Positions 17,057-24,402 of a stretch of DNA of 42,398 nt are shown in pieces (the first letter of the stretch is position 1; each line of letters starts with the position of its first letter). The DNA comes from an uncultured Prevotella sp. Lineage in GTDB: Bacteria; Bacteroidota; Bacteroidia; Bacteroidales; Bacteroidaceae. The notes under the pieces were generated by a model, which ran no database searches, had not been told where the DNA came from, and was given only the letters and a program-made list of their open reading frames with translations. The stretch spans positions 1-42,398 of the forward strand of contig ONAK01000054.1 in assembly GCA_900315765.1 (NCBI GenBank). The letters are read 5' to 3'. The translations under genes and the position numbers were made by a program.

Positions 17057-18146
17057 GAATAGGCATTGAGGCTCAACGAGTTTTCCGCCGTAACAAACAC
17101 GGAATGGACTATGTGGTTCTGCAGGAGATAAAAGAGCTACAGCAGATAGACCACAAGAATGAGTATTTTGTGTTTGTTGCCCCCGGTGTTGACAGATGCC
17201 TTAAAGATACAAAGAACGTACACATCATCGTTATCGGTGAGAGTTTCTACCCCGTATGGGAGCAGATAACTCTACCAAGAGCGGTAAAGAGATATCATCT
17301 CGACATACTGCATTGCACCAGTAACACAGCTCCGTTATTCTGCGACATTCCACTGGTACTGACTCTACACGACATCATATTCTTAGAGCCAAGAGACAAG
17401 AACAATAAATCGATATACCAGAATATGGGATGGCTATACAGAAGGAAGGTGGTGCCCAGAATTCTGGAAAAATGCAAGCGGATTATTACTGTATCGAACT
17501 TCGAGAAACAGAACATCATTCATAAACTGAATATCCCCGAAAAGAGGATGGCCATGATATATAATGGTTACAACGACTGGTTTAAACCGCTGAGAGATGT
17601 GGCAGATATATACAAATCGTATATAGAAAAACCTGGATACTTTTTCTTCCTCGGAAATACCGACCCCAAGAAGAATTAAAACGGAAACTGCTGATGGCCG
17701 ATTTGGACAAAGCGTATCTGGATAGCATCATAGAAAGAAACCATATAGAGAATATCCGCGAACAGATAGTGATGCCTGGGTATATTGTGAACAGTGATCT
17801 GCCGTATATATACAATAGTGCATTCGCTTTTCTGTATACATCGCTTAGAGAAAGCTTTGGCATTCCTCTACTTGAGGCAATGGCTTGCGGAACACCTGTG
17901 ATAACATCAAACACTTCGTCGATGCCAGAAATTGGCGGCAGCGATGCCATACTTATCAACCCAGAGGATCCTGAGGAGATAACAGAGATGATGCTACGAC
18001 TGGAGACAGACGAAGCCTACTATAATGCACAAAAAGAGATAGGACTGAAAAGGGCTGAACTGTTCTCATGGCGCAAGACTGCAGAACAGTTGCTTAAACT
18101 ATATGAAAACGTTTATAAGGAATTGCCGAATTCCAACATAAGTTGA
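17053..18146 (+). pseudogene. Family 4 glycosyltransferase broken by an internal deletion and frameshift
   Basis: Two frames together make one GT4 protein. Bases 17053-17679 encode the N-terminal 208 residues ([53 protein letters not shown]) and stop right after FLGNTDPKKN. The frame shifted by two bases resumes near 17673 (ELKRKLLMADLDKAYLD) and runs to 18146 with the donor-site block YTSLRESFGIPLLEAMACGTPV, containing the E-x7-E glutamates. Related proteins continue from DPKKN through about 15-20 further residues before this point, so about 50 bases (3n+1) seem to be missing. The N-terminal part alone lacks the donor site, so the gene is unlikely to be functional unless the deletion is an assembly error. 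Confidence 0.8.
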
Positions 18147-18394
18147 CGAGCATCGGCATTATTACGGGTATTAAGACGGTAATACCCACGACGACCAGTA
18201 GACTCAATTAAAGACAATGGTGACTTGGAATTCTTAAGCAGATATTGCTGAACATAAGCACGAATCTCATTCAGGTCGGGAGTATAAAAGAAACTAAGAT
18301 TCATGTTATAGACATGCTTGGACATCTGCATTACGCTGATGCCTTTATCGCCTACGCTTGTGAGGATGCTTAATATCTGTTGATCGTACGTCAT
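18113..18394 (-). CDS. Small conserved-looking protein, possible winged helix
   Basis: This is a 93-residue protein of unknown function. The sequence MTYDQQILSILTSVGDKGIS followed by VMQMSKHVYNMN and later SLIESTGRRGYYRL has the helix-helix-helix-hairpin rhythm of a winged-helix domain: a helix near 3-14, a turn with GDKGISV, a helix near 22-29, a second around 42-55 and a basic hairpin GRRGYYRLN near 67-75. No cysteine motif or signal peptide is present. It overlaps the 3' end of the broken glycosyltransferase by 34 bases in convergent orientation and follows a terminator. It may be a DNA-binding regulator of its surroundings, but this is speculative. Confidence 0.65.
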   Translation of the reverse strand: MTYDQQILSILTSVGDKGISVMQMSKHVYNMNLSFFYTPDLNEIRAYVQQYLLKNSKSPLSLIESTGRRGYYRLNTRNNADARQLMLEFGNSL

Positions 18395-18403
18395 TTCATG
18401 CTT

Positions 18404-18440
18404 AAAAAAAGGCCGGTAAAAGCGATTACCGACCTTTTTT
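18404..18440. terminator. Intrinsic terminator, T/A-flanked on both sides
   Basis: The stem GGCCGGTAA (18411-18419) pairs with TTACCGACC (18426-18434), with one mismatch that is a G-U or C-A pair depending on strand, around the loop AAGCGA. A-run and T-run flank it on both sides. It should end the reverse transcript of the gene at 18460-18771. Confidence 0.75.
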
Positions 18441-18459
18441 CTATGATTCGTTAAAAGGC

Positions 18460-18771
18460 TTATGCCAATGTAACTTTTTCACCATCATTAGCGAGCTTAC
18501 CCTCCTTGAAGAGCCAACCCAGACCCAGAAGAGTTGCCTCCTCAGAGATCTTAGCAGCGTTAGCAATCTCCTTTACGGTGAGAGACTTACCTGCTGCTGC
18601 AAGTGCCTGATAAACATCACCTGCCTTGAAACCAACATTCTCAGCATTGATTGCGAGAACTTCCTTTGCAGCTGCCTTTGGAGCAGCGGCCTTCTTAACG
18701 GTTGTAGCCTTCTTAGCTGCGGCTGCCTTTGTTTCTGTAGCCTTCTTAGCTGTTGCTTTCTTTTCTGCCAT
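18460..18771 (-). CDS. DUF2582-type winged-helix protein with histone H1-like Lys/Ala-rich tail
   Basis: This 103-residue protein has two parts. Residues 1-38 are almost only Ala, Lys, Thr and Glu (MAEKKATAKKATETKAAAAK and on), a disordered basic tail like that of eukaryotic histone H1 or bacterial H1-like proteins. Residues 40-103 form a compact domain (VGFKAGDVYQALAAAGKSLT, VKEIANAAKIS, LLGLGWLFKEGKLANDGEKV) that fits the winged-helix DUF2582 family (PF10771). It probably binds DNA non-specifically through the tail and more specifically through the domain, and may act as a nucleoid protein. It is monocistronic: a -7-like box lies upstream and a terminator downstream. Confidence 0.82.
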   Translation of the reverse strand: MAEKKATAKKATETKAAAAKKATTVKKAAAPKAAAKEVLAINAENVGFKAGDVYQALAAAGKSLTVKEIANAAKISEEATLLGLGWLFKEGKLANDGEKVTLA

Positions 18772-18831
18772 AGTTATAAAAAAATTAATACTTTATTGAA
18801 GTCTTTTCTTCTTGATTTTAATTTTCGTTTG

Positions 18832-18839
18832 CAAAAGTA
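18832..18839 (-). promoter_or_regulatory. Possible -7 box for the H1-like gene
   Basis: On the reverse strand this is TACTTTTG, 60 bases upstream of the ATG. A TTG (18856-18858) lies upstream but at a 16-base gap, which is short, so support is moderate. Confidence 0.42.
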
Positions 18840-18894
18840 CCTCTATTTTTTTATACAACTTGCTGATAATTAGGCAATTTTAGCAGAATTTAAA

Positions 18895-20655
18895 CTATTC
18901 TTGACGAATATCAATTTGCAACTGCAGTTCTTCAAGCTGTTTGGGGTCTAACTCGCCTGGAGCATCAAGCATCACATCACGACCGCTATTATTCTTTGGG
19001 AATGCAATACAATCGCGGATGCTATCAAGACCAGCCATCAGACTTACAAAACGATCGAGACCGAAGGCAAGACCTGCATGAGGGGGAGCTCCGTACTTGA
19101 ACGCATTGATAAGGAATCCGAACTGAGCCATAGCACGCTCGGGAGTAAAACCAAGAATCTGGAACATCTTCTCCTGAAGCTTACCATCGTGGATACGGAG
19201 TGAACCGCCACCAACCTCGACACCATTGCAAACAAAGTCGTAAGCAACGGCACGAACCTTAGCAGGATCAGTATCGAGCAGAGGAATATCATCAGGATTT
19301 GGCATTGTGAACGGATGGTGAGTAGCCATCAGGCGCTGTTCTTCATCGCTCCACTCAAAGAGTGGGAAGTCAACAATCCACAGACAAACGAAGTTGTCCT
19401 TATCGCGAAGACCAAGACGGTCACCCATCTCAAGACGGAGTGTACAAAGCTGAACGCGAGTCTTATTGGCATTATCGCCACTGAGAATCAGAACAAGGTC
19501 GCCATCCTTGGCACCACATGCCTCCTTGACCTTGGCCCAAACCTCAGGCTCGTAGAACTTATCGATAGATGACTTAACAGTGCCATCCTCATTGAATTTA
19601 ACATAAACAAGGCCTTTGGCACCAACCTGAGGACGCTTAACAAACTCGGTGAGCTCATCGAGCTGCTTGCGAGAGTAGTTAGCACAACCAGGAACACAGA
19701 TACCACCGATATACTCTGCTTCGTTGAATACAGGGAATGTGCCTGTACCCTTAAGCTGGTCCATCAGCTCAACAAACTCCATACCGAAACGGAGATCGGG
19801 CTTATCAGAACCGAAACGGCGCATAGCCTCATGCCATGTCATACGCTGCAATGGAGGAAGCTCAACGCCGCGCACCTCCTTAAACAGGTGGCGAGCCATA
19901 TCCTCGAAAAGCTGAAGAACATCCTCCTGATCAACAAACGACATCTCGCAGTCAATCTGAGTGAACTCTGGCTGACGGTCGGCACGCAAATCCTCATCGC
20001 GGAAACACTTAGCAATCTGGAAATAACGGTCAAAACCAGAAACCATGAGCAACTGCTTCAGTGTCTGTGGTGACTGAGGCAGAGCGTAGAACTGACCAGG
20101 GTTCATACGTGAAGGAACGACAAAGTCGCGAGCTCCTTCGGGTGTAGAACCAATCAGGATAGGTGTCTCAACCTCGATGAAGTCCTTACTGTCGAGAAAG
20201 TTACGGATAAGAATGGTCATGCGGTGACGCAGTTCAAGATTCTTACGAACAGCTGCACGACGCAAATCAAGGTAACGATACTTCATACGGATATCATCAC
20301 CACCATCGGTATTATCCTCAATAGTGAAAGGAGGCGTGAGACTCTCGCTAAGAACATTAAGTTCTTTTACCAAAATCTCAATATCGCCAGTAGGCATCTT
20401 GGGATTCTTACTCTGACGCTCGCTAACCTCACCTTTAATCTGAATACAGAATTCACGGCCAAGTTTGTTGGCACGATCACAAAGCTCAGCATCGTCAGCC
20501 TCATTGAATACAAGCTGAGTCAAACCATAACGATCGCGAAGATCAACGAAGGTCATACCTCCCATCTTACGACTTCGCTGTACCCATCCGGCAAGTGTTA
20601 CAACACTACCGGCATCCTGGAGCCTAAGCTCACCACAAGTCTTACTTCTGTACAT
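18895..20655 (-). CDS. aspS: Aspartyl-tRNA synthetase
   Basis: AspS charges tRNA-Asp with aspartate in the cytoplasm. The 586-residue length and domain order fit the bacterial class IIb enzyme. An OB-fold anticodon-binding domain spans about 1-105 ([20 protein letters not shown]). The catalytic domain has the motif 2 arginine in [19 protein letters not shown] bacterial GAD insertion follows (about 280-420), and motif 3, [17 protein letters not shown], lies near the C-terminus. Nothing is missing. The ATG at 20655 lies about 30 bases downstream of a strong promoter. It looks monocistronic and is a conserved chromosomal marker at the edge of the variable polysaccharide region. Confidence 0.98.
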   Translation of the reverse strand: MYRSKTCGELRLQDAGSVVTLAGWVQRSRKMGGMTFVDLRDRYGLTQLVFNEADDAELCDRANKLGREFCIQIKGEVSERQSKNPKMPTGDIEILVKELNVLSESLTPPFTIEDNTDGGDDIRMKYRYLDLRRAAVRKNLELRHRMTILIRNFLDSKDFIEVETPILIGSTPEGARDFVVPSRMNPGQFYALPQSPQTLKQLLMVSGFDRYFQIAKCFRDEDLRADRQPEFTQIDCEMSFVDQEDVLQLFEDMARHLFKEVRGVELPPLQRMTWHEAMRRFGSDKPDLRFGMEFVELMDQLKGTGTFPVFNEAEYIGGICVPGCANYSRKQLDELTEFVKRPQVGAKGLVYVKFNEDGTVKSSIDKFYEPEVWAKVKEACGAKDGDLVLILSGDNANKTRVQLCTLRLEMGDRLGLRDKDNFVCLWIVDFPLFEWSDEEQRLMATHHPFTMPNPDDIPLLDTDPAKVRAVAYDFVCNGVEVGGGSLRIHDGKLQEKMFQILGFTPERAMAQFGFLINAFKYGAPPHAGLAFGLDRFVSLMAGLDSIRDCIAFPKNNSGRDVMLDAPGELDPKQLEELQLQIDIRQE

Positions 20656-20684
20656 ATTTAATTGCTATTTATTCATTTGAGGTG

Positions 20685-20716
20685 CAAAATTACATAAAAA
20701 AATGATAATAGACAAA
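20685..20716 (-). promoter_or_regulatory. Promoter for aspS
   Basis: On the reverse strand TTTG (20713-20716) is 20 bases from TAATTTTG (20685-20692), an excellent match. The heptamer repeat at 20720-20747 lies immediately upstream. Confidence 0.65.
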
Positions 20717-20719
20717 TAT

Positions 20720-20747
20720 AATTCTTAATTCTTAATTCATAATTCTT
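20720..20747. repeat. Four-copy AT-rich heptamer repeat (AATTCTT)
   Basis: Units AATTCTT, AATTCTT, AATTCAT, AATTCTT run without a gap through exactly 28 bases between the aspS promoter and the -7 box of the divergent DUF1573 gene. Confidence 0.8.
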
Positions 20748-20757
20748 ATTTTTTATA

Positions 20758-20765
20758 TATCTTTG
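20758..20765 (+). promoter_or_regulatory. -7 box for the DUF1573 gene
   Basis: TATCTTTG matches TAnnTTTG, 30 bases before the ATG at 20796. The -33 position is occupied by heptamer repeats and has no TTTG. Confidence 0.5.
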
Positions 20766-20795
20766 CACTGAATTATCATTTAAACGACTAAAAAG

Positions 20796-21185
20796 ATGAA
20801 GAAAATTGCATTTATAGCATTTATGATTGTGTGCGGACTGACAACTGCTTTGGCTCAGAAACCTGCAGAGATTAAGTTCGACAAACTGACTCATAACTTC
20901 GGCACTTTCTCAGAGAAGAGCCCAGTAGTTACCTACACCTTTACCTACACCAATGTGGGCGAGCAGCCTTTGGTTATCAACCAGGCTGTGGCAAGCTGCG
21001 GATGCACTGTACCCGAGTACACAAAGACTCCCATACAGCCAGGCGAGAAAGGTGAAATTAAAGTAACATACAATGGAGCCGGAAAGTTCCCCGGTCACTT
21101 CAAAAAGTCAATCACCATCCGAACCAACGGAGTTGTTGAAATGACGCGCCTCTATATTGAGGGAGAAATGACAGAAGCTCAATAA
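20796..21185 (+). CDS. Secreted DUF1573 domain protein
   Basis: This is a 129-residue exported protein. Residues 1-20 form a signal peptide (MKKIAFIAFMIVCGLTTALA with cleavage before QKP). The rest is a single DUF1573 immunoglobulin-like domain: FDKLTHNFGTFSEKSPV, then YTFTYTNVGEQPLVI, the hallmark ASCGCTVPEYTKTPI, and QPGEKGEIKVTYN. The CGC cysteines are typical. The family is common in Bacteroidetes, usually periplasmic or surface-exposed, and has no firm biochemical role. It stands alone, divergent from aspS, and is closed by a strong shared terminator at 21193-21221. Confidence 0.9.
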   Translation: MKKIAFIAFMIVCGLTTALAQKPAEIKFDKLTHNFGTFSEKSPVVTYTFTYTNVGEQPLVINQAVASCGCTVPEYTKTPIQPGEKGEIKVTYNGAGKFPGHFKKSITIRTNGVVEMTRLYIEGEMTEAQ

Positions 21186-21192
21186 AAACAAC

Positions 21193-21221
21193 AAAAGCCC
21201 GCTTGAAGTAAGCGGGCTTTT
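21193..21221. terminator. Bidirectional intrinsic terminator
   Basis: AAAAGCCCGCTT (21193-21204) and AAGCGGGCTTTT (21210-21221) form a perfect 12-base stem with loop GAAGT. It lies between the convergent DUF1573 and DUF3078 genes and can serve both. Confidence 0.87.
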
Positions 21222-21224
21222 ATT

Positions 21225-22403
21225 TTAGAATCCATATGTAAATCCGATTGAACTATATTCCTTAAACTGGAGATATCCCAATTCATCATCTTTCGTACCA
21301 GAATCGTCGAAGCGTGGGAAGAGGAACAGATTAGCAGAAATATACTTTGACACACGTAGCGTAAAGGTATTTTCCCACTCGATTTCTGCACGTTTGTAGG
21401 AAGTAAACGCATAAAGGCGAGACTTCCACGAAACAACATCGTTAATCTTCCATGTAACATCGGCAGTAACCTGAGCACCAAAGTCAACGAGAGAATGTTT
21501 GCCTTCTTCAAGACCATAGCTGGTAGCAAGATTCAGACGATCAACATAGCGATAGTTGATAGCCAATGGAGAAAGGTTGACAGTACCAGTAAGTCTGTTA
21601 TTCTTTGAGGCTACTTTATAATCCATACCGACACCAAGGTTCAAATTGAAAGGCGACATAAAGTCAGAATAGGTATTCAGGTCGTTGGCCTTCAAACCTC
21701 GAGTGAACTGGGTATAAGCAAGAAACTGCAAAGTATAATACCAATTCTTAGCAGCCTCAAGACCTACCTTACTGGTGAAACGGATAAGGTCTTCGTTTGA
21801 CTTGAACTTATGAACAGAATCGGTGCGTGTATGCATAAATCCCAGTTTCATCTCCAACTTGTTATCCCATTTCCATTTATTCCTATTGTCATAGTTGGCT
21901 TCGAGCGTGACGGCTCCAACCATAGAGTAGTTGCTCTCACCTCCTTTATACCAGTTATCGCTTACAAAGTTCTGCATAAACTGCAAATAGCCATCGCCTT
22001 TTTTGGTCCAGAACTTAGGTTTCTGAATCAGAATCTCTGTTGGCACATCGTCGGGCATATCTATAACAGGACTTTCGACTTTCTCTACCAGTTTTACCTG
22101 ATTCTTAATGGGCTGATCAACGTCATCGCGCACATTGCCGGTTTCCTGTAATTCGGTTTCTGTAGTGTTTACCAAATCAGGACGGTTGAGATAGATGTGC
22201 AACAAAGCGGCATCGATGGCATCAGCCACAGGATCGCTACCAGTTTGATCAGGTTCGATTGATAATGACTTGTTTGCTATGTTATGATAGAATGTCATAG
22301 GAGCAAACAGACGGAAATAGCGCCCGTCAGTCGTATCTTTAGGTTCAGCAGCAGAGGCACTTAGTGCCCAAAATGCTGCAAAAATAAATACTACTTTTCT
22401 CAT
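21225..22403 (-). CDS. DUF3078 domain protein, predicted outer-membrane beta-barrel
   Basis: This 392-residue protein has a signal peptide at 1-18 (MRKVVFIFAAFWALSASA). A linker of about 110 residues follows, then a C-terminal region of about 250 residues with alternating hydrophobic/polar strands and aromatic girdles (YLQFMQNFVSDNWYKGGESN, WKWDNKLEMKLGFMHT, FKEYSSIGFTYGF). The block FVSDNWYKGGESNYS is characteristic of the DUF3078 family, found in Bacteroidetes and presumably a barrel in the outer membrane. The final residue is phenylalanine, usual for BAM substrates. Function is unknown. It is divergent from yidC, which itself inserts membrane proteins. Confidence 0.85.
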   Translation of the reverse strand: MRKVVFIFAAFWALSASAAEPKDTTDGRYFRLFAPMTFYHNIANKSLSIEPDQTGSDPVADAIDAALLHIYLNRPDLVNTTETELQETGNVRDDVDQPIKNQVKLVEKVESPVIDMPDDVPTEILIQKPKFWTKKGDGYLQFMQNFVSDNWYKGGESNYSMVGAVTLEANYDNRNKWKWDNKLEMKLGFMHTRTDSVHKFKSNEDLIRFTSKVGLEAAKNWYYTLQFLAYTQFTRGLKANDLNTYSDFMSPFNLNLGVGMDYKVASKNNRLTGTVNLSPLAINYRYVDRLNLATSYGLEEGKHSLVDFGAQVTADVTWKINDVVSWKSRLYAFTSYKRAEIEWENTFTLRVSKYISANLFLFPRFDDSGTKDDELGYLQFKEYSSIGFTYGF

Positions 22404-22411
22404 ATCTGCTG

Positions 22412-22419
22412 CAAAGATA
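22412..22419 (-). promoter_or_regulatory. Possible -7 box for the DUF3078 gene
   Basis: On the reverse strand this is TATCTTTG, eight bases before the ATG, which would leave an almost leaderless transcript. No clear -33 element is seen. Confidence 0.4.
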
Positions 22420-22437
22420 CAATTTTTTGCTAATAGA

Positions 22438-22470
22438 TTGCATTAATTTCGCATTTTTTTCGTAATTTTG
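22438..22470 (+). promoter_or_regulatory. Promoter for yidC
   Basis: TAATTTTG at 22463-22470 matches the -7 consensus; TTG at 22438-22440 is a plausible -33 with a 22-base gap. The ATG is 42 bases downstream of the -7 box. Confidence 0.5.
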
Positions 22471-22512
22471 CACCTTGATTTACGCGTACATTAATAAAAA
22501 AGCAAAATAGAA

Positions 22513-24402
22513 ATGAACAAAGACACTATTATCGGCTTCGCCCTCATTGCGCTGGTACTTATCGGTTTCAGCTGGTATAATCAGCCTTCGCAGGAGGAAA
22601 TAGATGCCGCAAGAAAGCAAGACAGCATTGCAACAGTCATGCAGCAGAATGCCGCCAAAAAGCAGAAAGCAGAAGAGGCAGCACGCAAAGCACAGGCTGA
22701 AGCAGCTGCTCAGGGTGACACTACAGCTACGTTCTATGCATCGCTTAACGGCAAGAACGAACCTGTTGTTCTGAAGAACGACAAAGTTGAGCTGACATTC
22801 AACACAAAAGGCGGAACACTGGCTAAGGCAGTCATCAAAGGGTTTGAGAATCTTGAAGATGGTATGGACGTGACGCTCTTCGACGAGAAGACTCAGCAGA
22901 TGAACTTCATGCTGGCAGGTAAGTCGGAAAACATCATCACCAAAGACCTGTTCTTCACTCCATCGAACGTTACTGACTCTACGCTCACTATGACTGCCCT
23001 GGCAGGAAATGGCGGTAGCATCGAGTTCAACTACGTTTTGGGTAAGGACTATATGCTGCACTTCAGTCTGAAGGCAAACGGTCTGCAGGGAATGTTTGCT
23101 CCTAACTATCAGCAGATGGATATTGAGTGGAACGACATGGCTCGCCAGCAGGAGAAGGGCTTCACCTTCGAGAACCGTTACACATCAGTTACATATAAAG
23201 AAAAAGATGGTGGTACAGACTATCTGAACGAGACTTCGGAGAAGATTGACGAAAAGATTGATGAGCAGCTGGAATGGGTTGCTTTCAAGAATCAGTTCTT
23301 CTCTGCTGCACTGATTGCAAAGGATGACTTTGCAGCAAATTCGCTGCTTACAAGTATTCCTCAGGAGAAAGGTTCTGGCTATCTGAAGCAGTTTAACGCC
23401 AAGCTCAAGACAGCTTTCGACCCCACAGGCGCAAAGGCTTCTGAGTTCGAGATGTATATCGGTCCTAACGACTTCCGTTTGATCCAGAGCGTAGAGCAGC
23501 AGAGCACATTCGGCAAGGACCTCGACCTGGAGCAGCTGGTTAACCTGGGCTGGTGGTTGGTTCGTTGGATTAACCGTTGGTTCACTATCTACGTATTCGA
23601 CTGGTTGACATCATGGGGATTCTCTATGGGTATCGTACTGATTCTCATCACCCTCTTGCTCAAGGTCATCACCTTCCCAATGGTGAAGAAGAGCTACATG
23701 TCGTCGGCCAAGATGCGTGTGCTGAAACCAAAACTCGACGAGGCTACCAAGCAGTACGACAAACCAGAAGACTCGATGAAGAAACAGCAGGCTATGATGC
23801 AGATGTACTCTCAGTATGGTGTATCGCCACTGGGTGGCTGTCTGCCAATGCTTATCCAGTTCCCAATCTGGATGGCTATGTTCTTCTTCGTACCTAACGC
23901 TATCCAGCTGCGTCGCGAGTCGTTCCTTTGGATGAGCGACCTCTCTACTTATGATCCTATCATCGAATGGGGCACTCACATCTGGGGTATCGGCGATCAC
24001 CTGTCGCTTACCTGTATTCTATTCTGTGTAGCCCAGATTCTTTACTCATACATGACTATGCGTCAGCAGAAGGATCAGATGGTTGGTCAGCAGGCTGAGC
24101 AGTTGAAGATGATGCAGTGGATGTCGTATTTGATGCCTCTGATGTTCTTCTTCATGTTCAACGACTATTCATCAGGACTTAACTTCTACTACTTTATCTC
24201 ACTGTTTATGTCGGCAGCTATCATGTGGACACTCCGCAAGACCACCAACGACGAGAAACTGCTCGCTATTCTTGAGGCAAAGTACAAGGAAAACAAAAAT
24301 AATCCTCAGAAAAAGACATCAGGTCTGGCAGCCCGCCTGGAGGCCATGCAGAAGCAGGCAGAGGAACTACAGAAACAGAGAATGAACCAACAAAAAAGAT
24401 AA
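22513..24402 (+). CDS. yidC: Membrane protein insertase YidC
   Basis: YidC inserts and folds inner-membrane proteins alone or with SecYEG. The 629-residue length matches Bacteroidetes homologues. There is an N-terminal membrane anchor (IIGFALIALVLIGFSWY, 6-22), a charged coiled region rich in Ala, Lys and Gln (30-65), a periplasmic beta-super-sandwich domain (about 70-345) and the conserved C-terminal five-helix core from WFTIYVFDWLTSWGFSMGIV to the end. The core contains FPMVKKSYMSSAKM, a hydrophilic-groove segment, and GGCLPMLIQFPIWMAMFFFV. The tail is basic (KKTSGLAARLEAMQKQAEEL), fitting ribosome contact. The next gene starts directly after the stop codon, so the two are likely co-transcribed. 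Confidence 0.97.
   Translation: MNKDTIIGFALIALVLIGFSWYNQPSQEEIDAARKQDSIATVMQQNAAKKQKAEEAARKAQAEAAAQGDTTATFYASLNGKNEPVVLKNDKVELTFNTKGGTLAKAVIKGFENLEDGMDVTLFDEKTQQMNFMLAGKSENIITKDLFFTPSNVTDSTLTMTALAGNGGSIEFNYVLGKDYMLHFSLKANGLQGMFAPNYQQMDIEWNDMARQQEKGFTFENRYTSVTYKEKDGGTDYLNETSEKIDEKIDEQLEWVAFKNQFFSAALIAKDDFAANSLLTSIPQEKGSGYLKQFNAKLKTAFDPTGAKASEFEMYIGPNDFRLIQSVEQQSTFGKDLDLEQLVNLGWWLVRWINRWFTIYVFDWLTSWGFSMGIVLILITLLLKVITFPMVKKSYMSSAKMRVLKPKLDEATKQYDKPEDSMKKQQAMMQMYSQYGVSPLGGCLPMLIQFPIWMAMFFFVPNAIQLRRESFLWMSDLSTYDPIIEWGTHIWGIGDHLSLTCILFCVAQILYSYMTMRQQKDQMVGQQAEQLKMMQWMSYLMPLMFFFMFNDYSSGLNFYYFISLFMSAAIMWTLRKTTNDEKLLAILEAKYKENKNNPQKKTSGLAARLEAMQKQAEELQKQRMNQQKR

Noticed and set aside
16675-17100. Long reverse frames opposite the hexapeptide acyltransferase
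   Set aside because: The forward frame has clear hexapeptide repeats; the reverse frames are by-products.
1-18146. Integrase, att site or insertion sequence explaining the AT-rich glycan locus
   Set aside because: No transposase, integrase, tRNA or flanking direct repeat was seen in the window.
20673-20894. Reverse frame containing NYELRIKNY
   Set aside because: This is a translation of the heptamer array at 20720-20747, a well-known kind of false protein.
22480-23061. A 193-codon open frame on the reverse strand inside yidC
   Set aside because: It lies wholly antisense to a clear yidC, has no promoter or family resemblance and reflects codon bias of the real gene.
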